From a virus, in the IMG/VR virus record IMGVR_UViG_3300034012_000630, positions 1 through 36,663 of that record: a DNA stretch of 36,663 bases; one strand, 5' to 3'. This document shows, piece after piece, positions 1 through 9,788 of this stretch (position 1 is its first letter; every line of letters begins with the position of its first letter). Under the pieces are notes generated by a model. It made no database searches. It saw nothing but the letters and a program-made list of their open reading frames with translations, and was not told where the DNA came from. The translations under genes were made by a program, and so were the position numbers.

Positions 1-957
1 TGCACCGATTGATGAAGATGACTCAATGCGGCGGAGTGATGCCTGACGGAAGAGGCCGTAGCCACCAAGCCAGTACCAACCGATTGGGTTGAAGCGCATG
101 AGCGAGTCAACCACTGGACCACGACGAATCTGTGGTACAGGACCATTGCCATCAACAAAGGAGTAAGCCTTTGCCAACGCCTGACGACCCATGATGTAGG
201 TGTCATAAACGTCAATGTTTCCTGCTGCACCTGCACCGTCAGATGCGTTTGCGCGCACCTTGGTACGTGGGGTCTCAATGAAGCGCACCGACTCGAAGGT
301 ACCGATTTCACCCATGTAGATGTTTGCGGTATCAACTTGTACGTGTGGAGCGTTCCATGAAGCGTTGCCGGTCTCACGACGGAGGTCGTAGGACACGTCT
401 GGGTGGATGAATCCGATGTAGTAACCAGACCATGGGCTAACGCTTGCTCCACGAAGAGCTGCTGTCACCTTGCGAACGTCGTTCGCTTCGATGATGTCTT
501 CAGCTTCGATAGCCGTACGTGAGGTTTCATCGCTTGATCCACCACCACCGTAGATTACGTTGGTTCCGCCAGCAAGAACTTCACGAACGATTACGTCCAT
601 GCTGTTACCTGCGTTGTAACCGATCAAGTTGGCTGCTGCTGCGTCTACGTCCAAGAAGGAGGTTCCACGCAACTTTGCAGTTGTGTTGACGGTGTTACCG
701 TATTCGGTGAGGGTCACAGTCACTTGACTGTCGCCCATTGCTACCGGGGTAACATCTGAGGTCTCAGTAAGTGGGGTTGTTGCGGTTGCAAGTTCCGAGA
801 AGATCGTGAAGACGACCGAGGATCCTGGCATTGTCTGGTTGCTTGCTTGAACGTCAGCTGCTTGGTCAAACAAAAGTTCTGAACGAAGGGCGAAATACGC
901 CATCCGGTCATACGCTGCCTGGTCAACACTGAGTGACGACTGTTGTGTGTACGACAC
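1..957 (-). CDS. Major capsid protein, N4-gp56 family (3' end cut by window edge)
   Basis: This gene encodes the main head-shell protein. The visible 319 residues read in frame to base 1 with no stop, so the C-terminus is missing. Translation starts at a GTG (957-955) preceded by AAGGAAA at good spacing. The N-terminal part has the pattern I associate with N4-gp56 capsids: a helical start (DQAAYDRMAYFALRSELLFD), a Thr/Val-rich beta stretch, then LTEYGNTVNTTAKLRG and a segment around NLIGYNAGNSMDVIVREVL. The middle holds YYIGFIHPDVSYDLR and later a Gly/Ala-rich loop. It lies 50 bp after the scaffold-like gene and probably shares the promoter at 1591-1621. The family call is from remembered motifs, not a search; the capsid role also fits gene order. 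Confidence 0.9.
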   Translation of the reverse strand, partial: MSYTQQSSLSVDQAAYDRMAYFALRSELLFDQAADVQASNQTMPGSSVVFTIFSELATATTPLTETSDVTPVAMGDSQVTVTLTEYGNTVNTTAKLRGTSFLDVDAAAANLIGYNAGNSMDVIVREVLAGGTNVIYGGGGSSDETSRTAIEAEDIIEANDVRKVTAALRGASVSPWSGYYIGFIHPDVSYDLRRETGNASWNAPHVQVDTANIYMGEIGTFESVRFIETPRTKVRANASDGAGAAGNIDVYDTYIMGRQALAKAYSFVDGNGPVPQIRRGPVVDSLMRFNPIGWYWLGGYGLFRQASLRRIESSSSIGA

Positions 958-968
958 TGTATTTCCTT

Positions 969-978
969 AATTGGTAGC
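969..978 (-). repeat. Recurring intergenic decamer, copy 1
   Basis: AATTGGTAGC (GCTACCAATT on the minus strand) lies between the scaffold-like and capsid genes, just upstream of the capsid ribosome binding site. Exact copies occur at 19258-19267 and 23641-23650, with a near copy at 20115-20124. The function is unknown. Confidence 0.5.
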
Positions 979-1007
979 CCAGTGGGTAGTGCGCCCTGCT
1001 GGGGAAG

Positions 1008-1472
1008 TTAGAATTTTGGTTTTGCCTGTTCGGCGTTATACTGCGCCATGAGTTGATCCAACTCGCCAGGGCTCTTGGCACTCGCCATTTTGGCGGACCA
1101 GTCTGTGACTGGCTCGAACTTCTCGCCTGCTTGAGATGCACTATTCACCCGTGCCCACGCCTGCTGTTCAGCTGCCTGGACTTTATCCTGCTGGGGAGCA
1201 GGTTGGATGAGATTTGCTTCTTGAGCTGCTGCACGAATTGCATCTGCTGACAACTCTCCGTCGTAGCCCTTGACGAAGTACTTTGCGACTGGAGCGTTGA
1301 GATCAACGCCCGCCTTCACAAAGGCCAACTCTCGTGCTGCGGTTTCAAGTTCCTTGGCTTTCGCCTCGGCTGCCTTCAACTGCTGTTCCACTTTGCGCAA
1401 TTGTGCGCGCACTGGATCTCGTGTAACTTCGGTCTGAACTTCGTCCTCGAACTCTTGCATCGAATCTGACAT
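1008..1472 (-). CDS. Probable capsid scaffolding protein
   Basis: This 154-residue protein is probably the internal scaffold that directs capsid assembly. The ATG at 1472 is preceded by AAGGAG; the reading frame is open further upstream, but without a good start. The N-terminal half is highly charged and predicted coiled coil (RAQLRKVEQQLKAAEAKAKE then LETAARELAF). A short motif follows (GVDLNAPVAKYFVKGYDGEL), then a Gln/Ala-rich tail ending in AEQAKPKF. Its position directly ahead of the capsid gene and its composition match scaffold proteins of many actinophages. No protease domain is visible. The role is inferred from position and composition. Confidence 0.75.
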   Translation of the reverse strand: MSDSMQEFEDEVQTEVTRDPVRAQLRKVEQQLKAAEAKAKELETAARELAFVKAGVDLNAPVAKYFVKGYDGELSADAIRAAAQEANLIQPAPQQDKVQAAEQQAWARVNSASQAGEKFEPVTDWSAKMASAKSPGELDQLMAQYNAEQAKPKF

Positions 1473-1590
1473 GACCCACTCCTTCTGCCCACGTTCTGGT
1501 TGGAGGTTCCAGACCGGCTGCAAATCTCACCTCTTTTTTCATGTTGAAGTCGAGGGACTCTCCAACAGGTATCTCTAATGAGATGTTCTT

Positions 1591-1621
1591 AATATATCAC
1601 ACGCATATTAGAGCGTGTCAA
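1591..1621 (-). promoter_or_regulatory. Promoter for scaffold and capsid genes
   Basis: Reading the minus strand, a perfect -35 hexamer TTGACA (1621-1616) is followed after 19 bp by TATATT (1596-1591), with an extended -10 TG two bases upstream. The predicted start is near 1584, leaving a leader of about 110 nt before the scaffold ATG. The string GTGTGATATATTA recurs exactly at the 16446 promoter. It sits directly after the stop of the 372-residue gene, so it would give the capsid pair its own strong transcription. Confidence 0.7.
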
Positions 1622-1625
1622 GGAT

Positions 1626-2744
1626 CTATTGAGCTTTGCCAACTCCGGTATTAATAGAACCAGAAACATCACCAGCTGATTTAGCGAACGATCCGCCGCC
1701 TTTGAATTCTCCAACTCGTCGAGCCTGACGCTTCTTAATCTCTTTTTCTGCCTCTGTGTTAAATCCAAACTGAGAAGCAATCACATCTTGTTGACTGATG
1801 GCGGTCTCTCCGGCAAACTGCTGAGTTAACTCACCAAGCCTTGAGATATTGCCAAATCCCTTTTGTGCTTCTGCTTCTGTAAAGCCACGCTTAGCCAGGT
1901 CTCCAGCCATGTCTGCCGTCAGCTGCATTCCAGCGTTCTCTAGTGCTGCAGCACCAATGCGCGCTGAACGTTCCTGCTCTTTTAGGATAGGCAATGCTTT
2001 TTCTGGGTCAATAAAGTAAGCAATAAGTTGGCCTTCGTTAACCTTAAACAACCTTGACATTTCGTTTCTTACCGACGCTGGAGCATCTTGAACAATGCTG
2101 CGAGCGTATTCAATACGGTCATTAAACTCCCCAACGCTTACATCATTAGCAATCAATTGCGCAAAGTCAGATGGCTTGTCATAAAAGCTGTCTGGGATTC
2201 CGTTGGACCTCATTGTCTGCTTGAACGAGTCTTCAAGGGCGATGTATGTTGCCGGACTCAAATCGCCCAGCCCCTTGGCACGGCGAGCCTCGTTGCCAGC
2301 AAACCTTTCTTTGTAAGCATCTGTTTCCCTGATAGACATAGCCAAAGCATCTGTGTCTGTGTAGTCAATCATGTCTGATGTGTAGTTTCCCCACACCGTG
2401 TCAAACAGAGAATCAAGCTTGTACTTAGCAAGCAAAGCTTTAATTGAGGCGCGAGCATCAGTCCTCTTCGCATCCAAGTCAACTCCGTAATTGGGGTTGT
2501 CTGGAGTTCTGCCCCATGGGTCAAGGACAGGTCCGGGTGGGTCAAGGTCAGGTCCGGATGGCTTTGGTTTCAAATCATCGATTGGCTTAGAAGTGCCAGA
2601 CGGATTGTATACGCTTGGGTCAATGCCCATATTCTGAGCAAACTGCTTGCCCTCTTCAGTTTGATAGTAGGCAGCAAAGTCTGCTTGAATTTGGTCTAAT
2701 GCTTCAAGACTAAAGTTGACGCCGTCAAAACCCATCATTGACAT
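1626..2744 (-). CDS. Probable virion structural protein, 372 residues
   Basis: I cannot name a specific function. The protein has a short N-terminal helix region (SLEALDQIQADFAAYYQTEE), a Pro/Asp-rich linker (PSGPDLDPPGPVLDPWGRT), and then a long, mostly helical body with repeated charged and hydrophobic helices. The C-terminus is rich in Gly, Ser and Lys (GGGSFAKSAGDVSGSINTGV). The start ATG at 2744 overlaps the previous stop by one base (TAATG). It is the last of three similar-sized genes between the 1696-residue protein and the scaffold, ahead of the capsid promoter. Head completion, internal virion or connector roles are possible; the virion assignment comes only from context. Confidence 0.6.
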   Translation of the reverse strand: MSMMGFDGVNFSLEALDQIQADFAAYYQTEEGKQFAQNMGIDPSVYNPSGTSKPIDDLKPKPSGPDLDPPGPVLDPWGRTPDNPNYGVDLDAKRTDARASIKALLAKYKLDSLFDTVWGNYTSDMIDYTDTDALAMSIRETDAYKERFAGNEARRAKGLGDLSPATYIALEDSFKQTMRSNGIPDSFYDKPSDFAQLIANDVSVGEFNDRIEYARSIVQDAPASVRNEMSRLFKVNEGQLIAYFIDPEKALPILKEQERSARIGAAALENAGMQLTADMAGDLAKRGFTEAEAQKGFGNISRLGELTQQFAGETAISQQDVIASQFGFNTEAEKEIKKRQARRVGEFKGGGSFAKSAGDVSGSINTGVGKAQ

Positions 2745-3715
2745 TACTTAATCTCCCCAAACATCTTGAGCAAAGAAGTACCAATTGACATTGCGTCTTT
2801 GTTGGCCTTCTTTGTCGTGTGGTACTTATATCTTTCGTCTGTCTTAACCATCGTCTCAACATCAGCAAGACTCATTTGACCTGTTTCTGCGGTGCCAAGG
2901 ACTTTGGCATAAAGAGGATTACTCAACTGCACAGACTTTGGGTCTAACTCAAGTATTGAAGCGATGCGGTTTCGATAGCCACTAAATATGTCTTCCAGAC
3001 TAGACCCCGCCTCGATCCTCTCGCGCAAGTGACCATACATACCAATAGCCTGCTGCTTGGCTGCGTTTTCAAAAGAGTCCTTTGTCATGACCACACCGTT
3101 AACCGGCTGTCCTGTAAGCACGGAAATAACTTGCTTTTGCAGGTCTGTTGGGGCATAACCATAATTTCGTGCGATTGTCATAAGTTCGTTTACGCCGCTA
3201 GTGCCAGCAATGGCTGATTCTCCAGGCATCGTTGCCGATGGAGTTGTGACGGCTTCGCTGTAAACAAGATGCTCTAGCGATATGGAACCAAGCTTGTAAC
3301 CCTTACGCAAAGCTTGTCCAGCAATTTTGTCAAAGGCTGCTTTGCTTAATTTGAGTTCTCCGTAGCTAGAAGCAAGTTGGTCCGAAAGATCGCCAACCTC
3401 TTGCGCTTTGTCTGTTTCAGCTTTTAGTTCAAACTCACGCTGTGTTTTAGATGTGGTCTGATAATAGGAAGTCGCAGCAAATTTGGCATCCCAAGCCTGA
3501 AGGCCAGCTGCAGACTGAAAGTCAAACTGCCTTTTCTCTGGTTTTTTCTTTCCATCGGCAACAACTGCGAGAAGCAGGTCAACAAGATCCTGTCCGAACT
3601 CTGAGACAAGCTTGGCCATATCCTCTGCATTGCCGTTTACAAGGCCCTTAAACGCAGGGTAACGAGCAATAAGCACTTCTGCTGGAGCTGCAGATTTAAC
3701 TGGTGTTTCAGCCAT
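2744..3715 (-). CDS. Probable virion structural protein, 323 residues
   Basis: The function is not recognised. The N-terminus is Ala-rich, followed by KRQFDFQSAAGLQAWDAKFA and a long helical middle. The second half resembles a conserved segment I associate with large structural proteins of environmental phages: 'ARNYGYAPTDLQKQVISVLTGQ', then a helical stretch with 'SGYRNRIASILELDPKSVQL' and a C-terminal 'SLADVETMVKTDERYKY'. The gene overlaps both neighbours by one base (TAATG at each end), so it is translationally coupled to the 327- and 372-residue proteins. That coupling suggests the three act together in the virion, but this is inference. Confidence 0.6.
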   Translation of the reverse strand: MAETPVKSAAPAEVLIARYPAFKGLVNGNAEDMAKLVSEFGQDLVDLLLAVVADGKKKPEKRQFDFQSAAGLQAWDAKFAATSYYQTTSKTQREFELKAETDKAQEVGDLSDQLASSYGELKLSKAAFDKIAGQALRKGYKLGSISLEHLVYSEAVTTPSATMPGESAIAGTSGVNELMTIARNYGYAPTDLQKQVISVLTGQPVNGVVMTKDSFENAAKQQAIGMYGHLRERIEAGSSLEDIFSGYRNRIASILELDPKSVQLSNPLYAKVLGTAETGQMSLADVETMVKTDERYKYHTTKKANKDAMSIGTSLLKMFGEIK

Positions 3716-4698
3716 TAGATTGAACCGCCGCCTTTAAACATTCTGTCGAGAGCCAAGCCAAGATTGTATATTGCGCCTTCTTCCCCAGACACCTGAGCTA
3801 CGGCTTGCTGTGCAGCTGTGTCAAGACTCGGAGGTGACTCGCCACCAGCACCACTTGTTTTTGCGTACATAGCACGAACAGCCTGGAATGCAACCTTTGC
3901 TTCTGCTGGGGTCATAGGGCGACCAAACGCCTCAAACGAAGCTTGACGCAGATACCTGTTTGTTTCTACGGTGCTTGGATAAGACACACCGCCACCCCCG
4001 CCACCACCTCCAGCTTTAGGCAACTTATCCATCATTTGCATGTAGGCGCGAGGAGTAAGTCGAGCCAGGTTTGCCGAATTTACAAACGAATCGAATGCTG
4101 CGTAGTCAGTGTCTGTCATTCCCTGACCAAGCAAAGCCATCTGTGAAGGAGACCTGCTTCCGTAGTGCTGAGAGTTTTTTAGAGCTTGAAGGAACTGTGG
4201 GAGCTTTCCTTCCATTTTCAGTTGCTGAAATAACGGGTTGGCTGCAGCGTTGCCGCTATTGTCCGTCAGACTTTGGTTAGTAATCTTGCCGCCCTCGTCA
4301 ACAAGATTAGTCCCATAGTAAGTCCACTGGACATTTGATCCATAACGCTTCTGCTCCAACCCGGCATATGCCTTGCCGGTCATTGGGTCAATGGTGTTCT
4401 TAAAGTCCCCAGATACTGTTCTTGGTATTGCAGCCATTTGTTGTGGCTGAAGAACGCCTAGATCTGTGGTAGTCCCAACAAGCTGTTTTGTAAGCATGTT
4501 GATGCCAGCATCGGTAAGCGGTTGCTTATCCTTTTCTTCTTGACGCTTTCTCTCTTCTTCTGTCTGAGCAGAGCCAGCTTTTTGCATGTCGGCAAATATT
4601 TGCCTAACTTCAATCGCGTTAGGTTGACGGCCCTTCTTCTTGGACCATTCGGCAATAGCTTTCTTTAGGTCTTCTTCTGTTATTTGAATTGGATCCAT
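3715..4698 (-). CDS. Probable virion structural protein, 327 residues
   Basis: No family is recognised. The first 60 residues are very charged and predicted coiled coil (EEDLKKAIAEWSKKKGRQ, later EEERKRQEEKDK). The middle is polar with Gln/Met/Asn-rich helices, followed by an eight-Gly run near residue 233 and then a compact helical end (YLRQASFEAFGRPMTPAEAK). The C-terminus is RMFKGGGSI. The ATG at 4698 overlaps the stop of the 1696-residue gene by one base. The poly-Gly tract probably acts as a flexible hinge between two domains. Placement in the head/connector block makes a virion role likely; nothing more specific can be supported. Confidence 0.6.
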   Translation of the reverse strand: MDPIQITEEDLKKAIAEWSKKKGRQPNAIEVRQIFADMQKAGSAQTEEERKRQEEKDKQPLTDAGINMLTKQLVGTTTDLGVLQPQQMAAIPRTVSGDFKNTIDPMTGKAYAGLEQKRYGSNVQWTYYGTNLVDEGGKITNQSLTDNSGNAAANPLFQQLKMEGKLPQFLQALKNSQHYGSRSPSQMALLGQGMTDTDYAAFDSFVNSANLARLTPRAYMQMMDKLPKAGGGGGGGGVSYPSTVETNRYLRQASFEAFGRPMTPAEAKVAFQAVRAMYAKTSGAGGESPPSLDTAAQQAVAQVSGEEGAIYNLGLALDRMFKGGGSI

Positions 4699-7600
4699 TA
4701 GTCCTCGACCTCTTGTGCTAGAAAGCGCTGCCAGATTCTATCAAAATATATGTTTGACTTAGCCAAGGCCTCTCCGTATTGAAACAACTCAGAACGTTTT
4801 CCGGCAAGCGACTTTGAAGAAAGAGTTTTCTTTCCAGACTGCGCAATAATAGATTGGCGTAAACCCAAGTACTGTTCGATTGCTGGAACAGCTGGGTTCC
4901 ATCCGACTCTAGAGTCTTTAATCAAGTTGCCAAGTTCGACCAAGTCGTTCTCGTATTCGTTTGTAACGAACTCAGCCTTTGGCTTAAATCCTGGGTATTT
5001 TTTGCTTAGCTCAACTCGGAATGCTGCCAGACGATCTGCTTGGTCTTTGGTTGGGTATGCACCAAGAGCAAGCTTGGCTGCTCGGTACCTAGACGAACCA
5101 ATGCGGTTCTGAGCAAGATCGATCATTTCGTTTGCAGAAAGGGCTTCACGCTCACCGTTTGTACGCTGTCTAGCCTCAGTCTTAAAGTCAAACTCACCGA
5201 ATGCAGGGGCTAGGTAGTAAGCAGTTCTGGAGTAACCGTTAATAAGTTCTTGGTTGTTTCTAGTCCAGTCTCCAAAGTCGTCAGTAGTTTCTAGACCAGG
5301 AGCAACCGCCCTGCTCTTTGAGGATACGTATAGCGCTGCGTTTTCTCCGTGCAAGTTCAAGAACCGCTCAACAGCAGAGTCATAATCCTCCTGCTGCATG
5401 TCGTAGAACTCTTTCACTATCTCTCGCACGTACACATCGCCTTGGTCCGTAGGAATCTTGAATTCAGCTTGACCTGAAGTTGGTCCAATAAACTGCGACA
5501 TTGCGCGCATCATCGTGATCCACTTTGCTTTTTCTGCAGCGACGTCCTTGAGTCGTTCTTTTTCTTCGGGCAGGGTAAGGTCGTACTTCCCAGTATTTGC
5601 TTCCGCCTTGATTGTCTCAAACCAAGTGTTTGCGAATACGGTGTTCGTTCTATTGCGATCCATGGCAAGGGCTTCCATCATCTTGACTGTCCATCCAGGA
5701 AGAACGCTTGACAAAGCAGTTGGTGCTCCGTATGGCAGAAGCATTTGCCTAATCTCGTCATTTTGTGGAGTATCTGCCAGCAACCTATTGGCTCCAATTT
5801 GAGCAAACGGTCCGATGCCTGGGTAAACGTTAATACCTTGGGAAAGTCGCTTTACTGGAGATGCCAAACCAGCTGTGTAATCTCCACCAGTAATTAGCTT
5901 TGATATTGACCCAGACATAGGGAACGAAAACATTAACTCATTTGTCTGTGGGTCTTTGTAGAAGAACCCTCGACCGTCTTGGTCAGGGTCAGCATTTACT
6001 GCGCCAGTATAGAAACGTGAGAACGTCCTGTACTTATGCACACCGTCTACCAACGAGTTTGACAGGTAGTGACCAACAACTTCGGACCATGCGTTGCCGA
6101 AAGGAACGACAATTCGCAATATGTCAAATAGGTTGTTTGTGTTTGATGCATCGAACAAAAGATTTTCCATTTGGTTCAAGCTCAAAGCTTTTGCGTATTC
6201 ATCAAGGTTCTTTGCGGTCAAGTTGCCGTCGTGGCTTGCTTTGCCGACAATTGCTTCAAGCCTTGGCAGCAACTCGTCGTTACCGATGTACTTGCCAATA
6301 TCGTCTTTTGAACCAGCCTTGTTTGTCAAGGTCGAGATCAACTCTGATGCAGACTTTTGTGAGAGCTGATCTATATGTTCAAACACATTTTCGTAGTACT
6401 GCTTGCGGAACACAGGGGAACGCTCAAGGGTGCGCGACGAACGAGCGTTAAGGGAAACGAAGAACCACTTGGTTGCTACGTCCATGCTCTCCTGCATCTT
6501 TGCCCAGTTGTCCATGTCTGCTTTGACTGAGCCAGTAATTTCTCTGGAAACCACAACAGGCAGACCATTTCCGGTAGCAGCGTCATACAGCGGGGTGTTC
6601 ATCACCATCTTCTGCAAGTACTGAGTTCCGGCCCTAAAGTTAGTGACTGATCCTTTTTCAAGAACTGGGACCACGGTTCCAACGCCTTTGTTCGAAGCAG
6701 TCTGGATGATGATTCCAGGTCGTCCGTCCTTCATAATTACGTTCTGTCCAACATCTAGACCGCCAGCACTGAGTACCATTCCGGATTCGTCTGTAAGGTC
6801 TGCAGCATTAGCCACAACTCTTTCGATGTCGCCATTAACCATGGATGGCAATGCGTCGTAGCCAGCAACAAAACGCATTGAGTTGATGTTTCCAGTTTGA
6901 GTTACTGCGTTACCAAGAACAATCTTCTCTGCGTAAACCTCAAGAATCTTCTTGACTTCGTTTATTCCTTGGCTTCTAGCAATCTCATCAATGTCAACAG
7001 ATGGGAACCTCACAACATTGCCAAAAGAGTCTGACTCCTCGATGCCCTGCATAAACAATTTCTTTATGTCTTTATATACAGACTCGTTCTTTGGAGCGAG
7101 CATTTCATCAACGACACGACGGACAATTGCACCCTTGCTGCCGGACACGAGCGAAGCTCTTGCTGCAGCGCGCGACAATGGGCTCTTGTTGATTTTAGCT
7201 AGCTGTTGGATCACGCCTTCTGTATGTAGCTTTATACCGTTCTTTGGCATAGAGCGCTGCACGTCGGAGAAAGTTCCAAGACCACGCAAGTGCTGTGAGT
7301 AGTCAGCCGAACCCATTCCTCTAATTCGTGTAGCTGAAGATATTCTGTCTCGCAAGTCATCAGATAGGGCGTTGATTTCGGAGTTGGCATCGTCAAGACT
7401 TCCGCGCGCCATGAGGCTGTCGCCAAAAATAGTCTTTGACTTACTCTTTCCAATGACCAAAGATATGTACTCAAGAGGGTGGTTAAGAACAGAACCGGTT
7501 CCACCAAAGGTCATTCGAACCTGAGCGTCAAGCGCATTTCTGATTGAGTAACCACCGGTCATAAGCGTAAATCGTTTCCACAGTTCGTTTTGCAAGAACT

Positions 7601-9788
7601 CGGCACCAACGATTGCACCCTTTGCCTGCCCAGTCTTAACGCGCTTAACCTTCTTTAGCGCGGCCTGCTCTGCATCAAGCTTTGCTATGTCGTCAATAGC
7701 GGACTGTGGAAGCTTCTGTTTAAGGTTTGCATACGTAGCCCTAATTGCTTCTTTCTCACTGTCAATTTCGGTAAACCGTTTTCTATTGACAATGATTTCC
7801 CTCTTCTCGGTCTTGCTGAGAATAGGCATCTTTGGCAAAAGAGAGCGGTTGAATGTTTCCGCTGTTTGACCTTTTACAATGATTTCTTCCTTTGCTCCAG
7901 GAAGCTTTGACAGCGCTTCCGAGACCAATGGGTTGCGGGTTAGTCGACGCAGTACTCGATGGTCTGGCAACACACGCATTCTGTTCATCAAGTCAAGGTG
8001 CTGAATAGCTCCCTCAAAGTGAAGATCCGTTCCGTATCCACCACCAGCCGTGCTTATGCGCGTCATCAAATCGTTCCAAGTCTGCGGCTGGATGGTGTTC
8101 TTGATAGCAGGGACGTTAAGCATTGCCTGCATGAATCCGGCATCAGTATGGTTACCCATCCTGTCGCGGAAGTAACTACGCATCGTGGTGATAGAAGCCT
8201 TATCGTTCTCAAGAATCTCGTCAACTACTTCTCGTCTAACACCATTCTTAATAAGCGTTTTGCTAATGAGACTGTTGTAAAGTCCGTCGAGTTCGTACCT
8301 ATCAACAGCAGAACCGCCAGTTCGCAAAGCCTTAACAGCCAGAGTGGTCAGTTCTTCTACATCTTCTTTTGGTAGACCAGCAATCTTTGCCGAGTTAGCA
8401 AACGCATTAACAGCTTTAATATTGTCCAGGTCATCTCCAGCAACCACAACAGAACGGTCTGGAACTTTTGCCAGCAAGCGTGATCGCTTTGTAAATTCCT
8501 TTACGTTTGCAAGAGGCTTCATTACAGTGACTCTCGGAGCGTAGATTCCCAAGTTGCGGCTGATTGGGGTATTCCCGTATGTGTAAGCACCAAGCATTGC
8601 AGCAATTACTTGATCCTCTGTCTTTGCCTGGGAAAGATTGTATGCAACGTCAGTAGGTGCTTGACCTCTAAAAACTTTAGAGAAAATCTTGCCCGGATCC
8701 TCTTCGTCGATTAGCTGATTGACCATTCTCTTGGCAGCTGGGTTACTGCGCATAAATGTGTCAAACTTACGGATGTCCACTTGTGGTCCGTTGAGACCAG
8801 CTTTAATACCTGCCTCAAACTGGATTAATGCTGATGCCGGAGTATTTGGATTGGCTTCTTGCAGGGCTTTTAGCCAATCATCCACCTGTGACTCTGCTCG
8901 ACTTGCCTCAGACACCAAAGGTACGAGACCGCCACGAGCCGTTGTGGTAGCTGCCCTAATTCCTTTTGTTACCAGCTTTGTTGGGTCTGGCAGGATGAGC
9001 ATTTGTATCGCATCAATAACGCCAGAAACGGTTCCGTACATGGACGATTCAGGTTCAAAGAATGTCGATGCAACCATTCGTCCTGTTGTAAATGCAGAAC
9101 CGTTAATCATTCCGCGTCGAGCGCGTGCTTCTCTTGCCTGTGCTTCTCGAAGAGTCTCACTAATAAAGAATCCAGAACCTTGCTCTTCTGGGTTTGCCAA
9201 CAACTGACCAATCGATGTTGATTCCCAAAAACCACCTTGCGGCTCTGCTCCGTACTCGATAGTTCCGCCCAAAACGTCGTACATTGCACCAAGAGTTTTT
9301 GCAGATGCGTACTGAGCCATTTCTGGAATTAGGTCAAGTGCAGCAGTACCCCACCTGGTTACAGGCTTCAAGTCTTGGATTGATTCATACAGCGTGTCGC
9401 CAATAAAGTGGAGAGGCTTTGACACCTGATCTGGTGCTAATAAACCAAGACCCTTGCCAACCCACTTTGATGCAAGGCCTGTGAGTTGAAACACCTTTCC
9501 AACAGACTTAAGCACTGTGTTGAGTCCAAAAAATGAACTCTCTGTTGGCATTGATTCAGCTTGCTGTATTCCAGAAATATAACCAGCTGCGTCTACAGCA
9601 TCATCAGATGCTCCAGCGCGAGCAAGTGACAGCACAGTTTCAGGCTTGAGCCATGGGTTTGTGCTATATATCTGAGACGCTCTTTGGGCTACGAAGCCAC
9701 CGTCGTCTAATGCCTGTATGTTGCTTGGCTTATTCTTTGCAATTACGGCGTCATTGGTTACTGGATCTAAGCCATTTTGCCATTTCAC
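4698..9788 (-). CDS. Giant 1696-residue virion-associated protein
   Basis: This is the largest gene in the window. It lies between the portal block and the scaffold/capsid genes, where most tailed phages have only short head genes. I chose GTG 9788, which overlaps the previous stop as GTGA and has GGTGGGG upstream; a GTG at 9803 is also possible. The N-terminal 130 residues hold amphipathic helices (SVGKVFQLTGLASKWVGKG), and the body is mixed helical with basic segments around REIIVNRKRF. The last third has aromatic, conserved-looking blocks such as LFDILRIVVPFGNAWSEV and AVNADPDQDGRGFFYKD. No Walker, polymerase, transglycosylase or protease motif is obvious. An ejected internal virion protein or a large connector component is plausible. 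Gene integrity is certain, function is not. Confidence 0.7.
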   Translation of the reverse strand: MKWQNGLDPVTNDAVIAKNKPSNIQALDDGGFVAQRASQIYSTNPWLKPETVLSLARAGASDDAVDAAGYISGIQQAESMPTESSFFGLNTVLKSVGKVFQLTGLASKWVGKGLGLLAPDQVSKPLHFIGDTLYESIQDLKPVTRWGTAALDLIPEMAQYASAKTLGAMYDVLGGTIEYGAEPQGGFWESTSIGQLLANPEEQGSGFFISETLREAQAREARARRGMINGSAFTTGRMVASTFFEPESSMYGTVSGVIDAIQMLILPDPTKLVTKGIRAATTTARGGLVPLVSEASRAESQVDDWLKALQEANPNTPASALIQFEAGIKAGLNGPQVDIRKFDTFMRSNPAAKRMVNQLIDEEDPGKIFSKVFRGQAPTDVAYNLSQAKTEDQVIAAMLGAYTYGNTPISRNLGIYAPRVTVMKPLANVKEFTKRSRLLAKVPDRSVVVAGDDLDNIKAVNAFANSAKIAGLPKEDVEELTTLAVKALRTGGSAVDRYELDGLYNSLISKTLIKNGVRREVVDEILENDKASITTMRSYFRDRMGNHTDAGFMQAMLNVPAIKNTIQPQTWNDLMTRISTAGGGYGTDLHFEGAIQHLDLMNRMRVLPDHRVLRRLTRNPLVSEALSKLPGAKEEIIVKGQTAETFNRSLLPKMPILSKTEKREIIVNRKRFTEIDSEKEAIRATYANLKQKLPQSAIDDIAKLDAEQAALKKVKRVKTGQAKGAIVGAEFLQNELWKRFTLMTGGYSIRNALDAQVRMTFGGTGSVLNHPLEYISLVIGKSKSKTIFGDSLMARGSLDDANSEINALSDDLRDRISSATRIRGMGSADYSQHLRGLGTFSDVQRSMPKNGIKLHTEGVIQQLAKINKSPLSRAAARASLVSGSKGAIVRRVVDEMLAPKNESVYKDIKKLFMQGIEESDSFGNVVRFPSVDIDEIARSQGINEVKKILEVYAEKIVLGNAVTQTGNINSMRFVAGYDALPSMVNGDIERVVANAADLTDESGMVLSAGGLDVGQNVIMKDGRPGIIIQTASNKGVGTVVPVLEKGSVTNFRAGTQYLQKMVMNTPLYDAATGNGLPVVVSREITGSVKADMDNWAKMQESMDVATKWFFVSLNARSSRTLERSPVFRKQYYENVFEHIDQLSQKSASELISTLTNKAGSKDDIGKYIGNDELLPRLEAIVGKASHDGNLTAKNLDEYAKALSLNQMENLLFDASNTNNLFDILRIVVPFGNAWSEVVGHYLSNSLVDGVHKYRTFSRFYTGAVNADPDQDGRGFFYKDPQTNELMFSFPMSGSISKLITGGDYTAGLASPVKRLSQGINVYPGIGPFAQIGANRLLADTPQNDEIRQMLLPYGAPTALSSVLPGWTVKMMEALAMDRNRTNTVFANTWFETIKAEANTGKYDLTLPEEKERLKDVAAEKAKWITMMRAMSQFIGPTSGQAEFKIPTDQGDVYVREIVKEFYDMQQEDYDSAVERFLNLHGENAALYVSSKSRAVAPGLETTDDFGDWTRNNQELINGYSRTAYYLAPAFGEFDFKTEARQRTNGEREALSANEMIDLAQNRIGSSRYRAAKLALGAYPTKDQADRLAAFRVELSKKYPGFKPKAEFVTNEYENDLVELGNLIKDSRVGWNPAVPAIEQYLGLRQSIIAQSGKKTLSSKSLAGKRSELFQYGEALAKSNIYFDRIWQRFLAQEVED

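Noticed and set aside
1345-1542. 65-residue frame overlapping the scaffold gene
   Set aside because: Out of frame with a confident gene; biased Arg/Gly/Thr composition typical of a shadow frame.
5942-6451. 169-residue plus-strand frame inside the giant gene
   Set aside because: Composition is irregular, no ribosome site, and it lies fully inside the 1696-residue gene.
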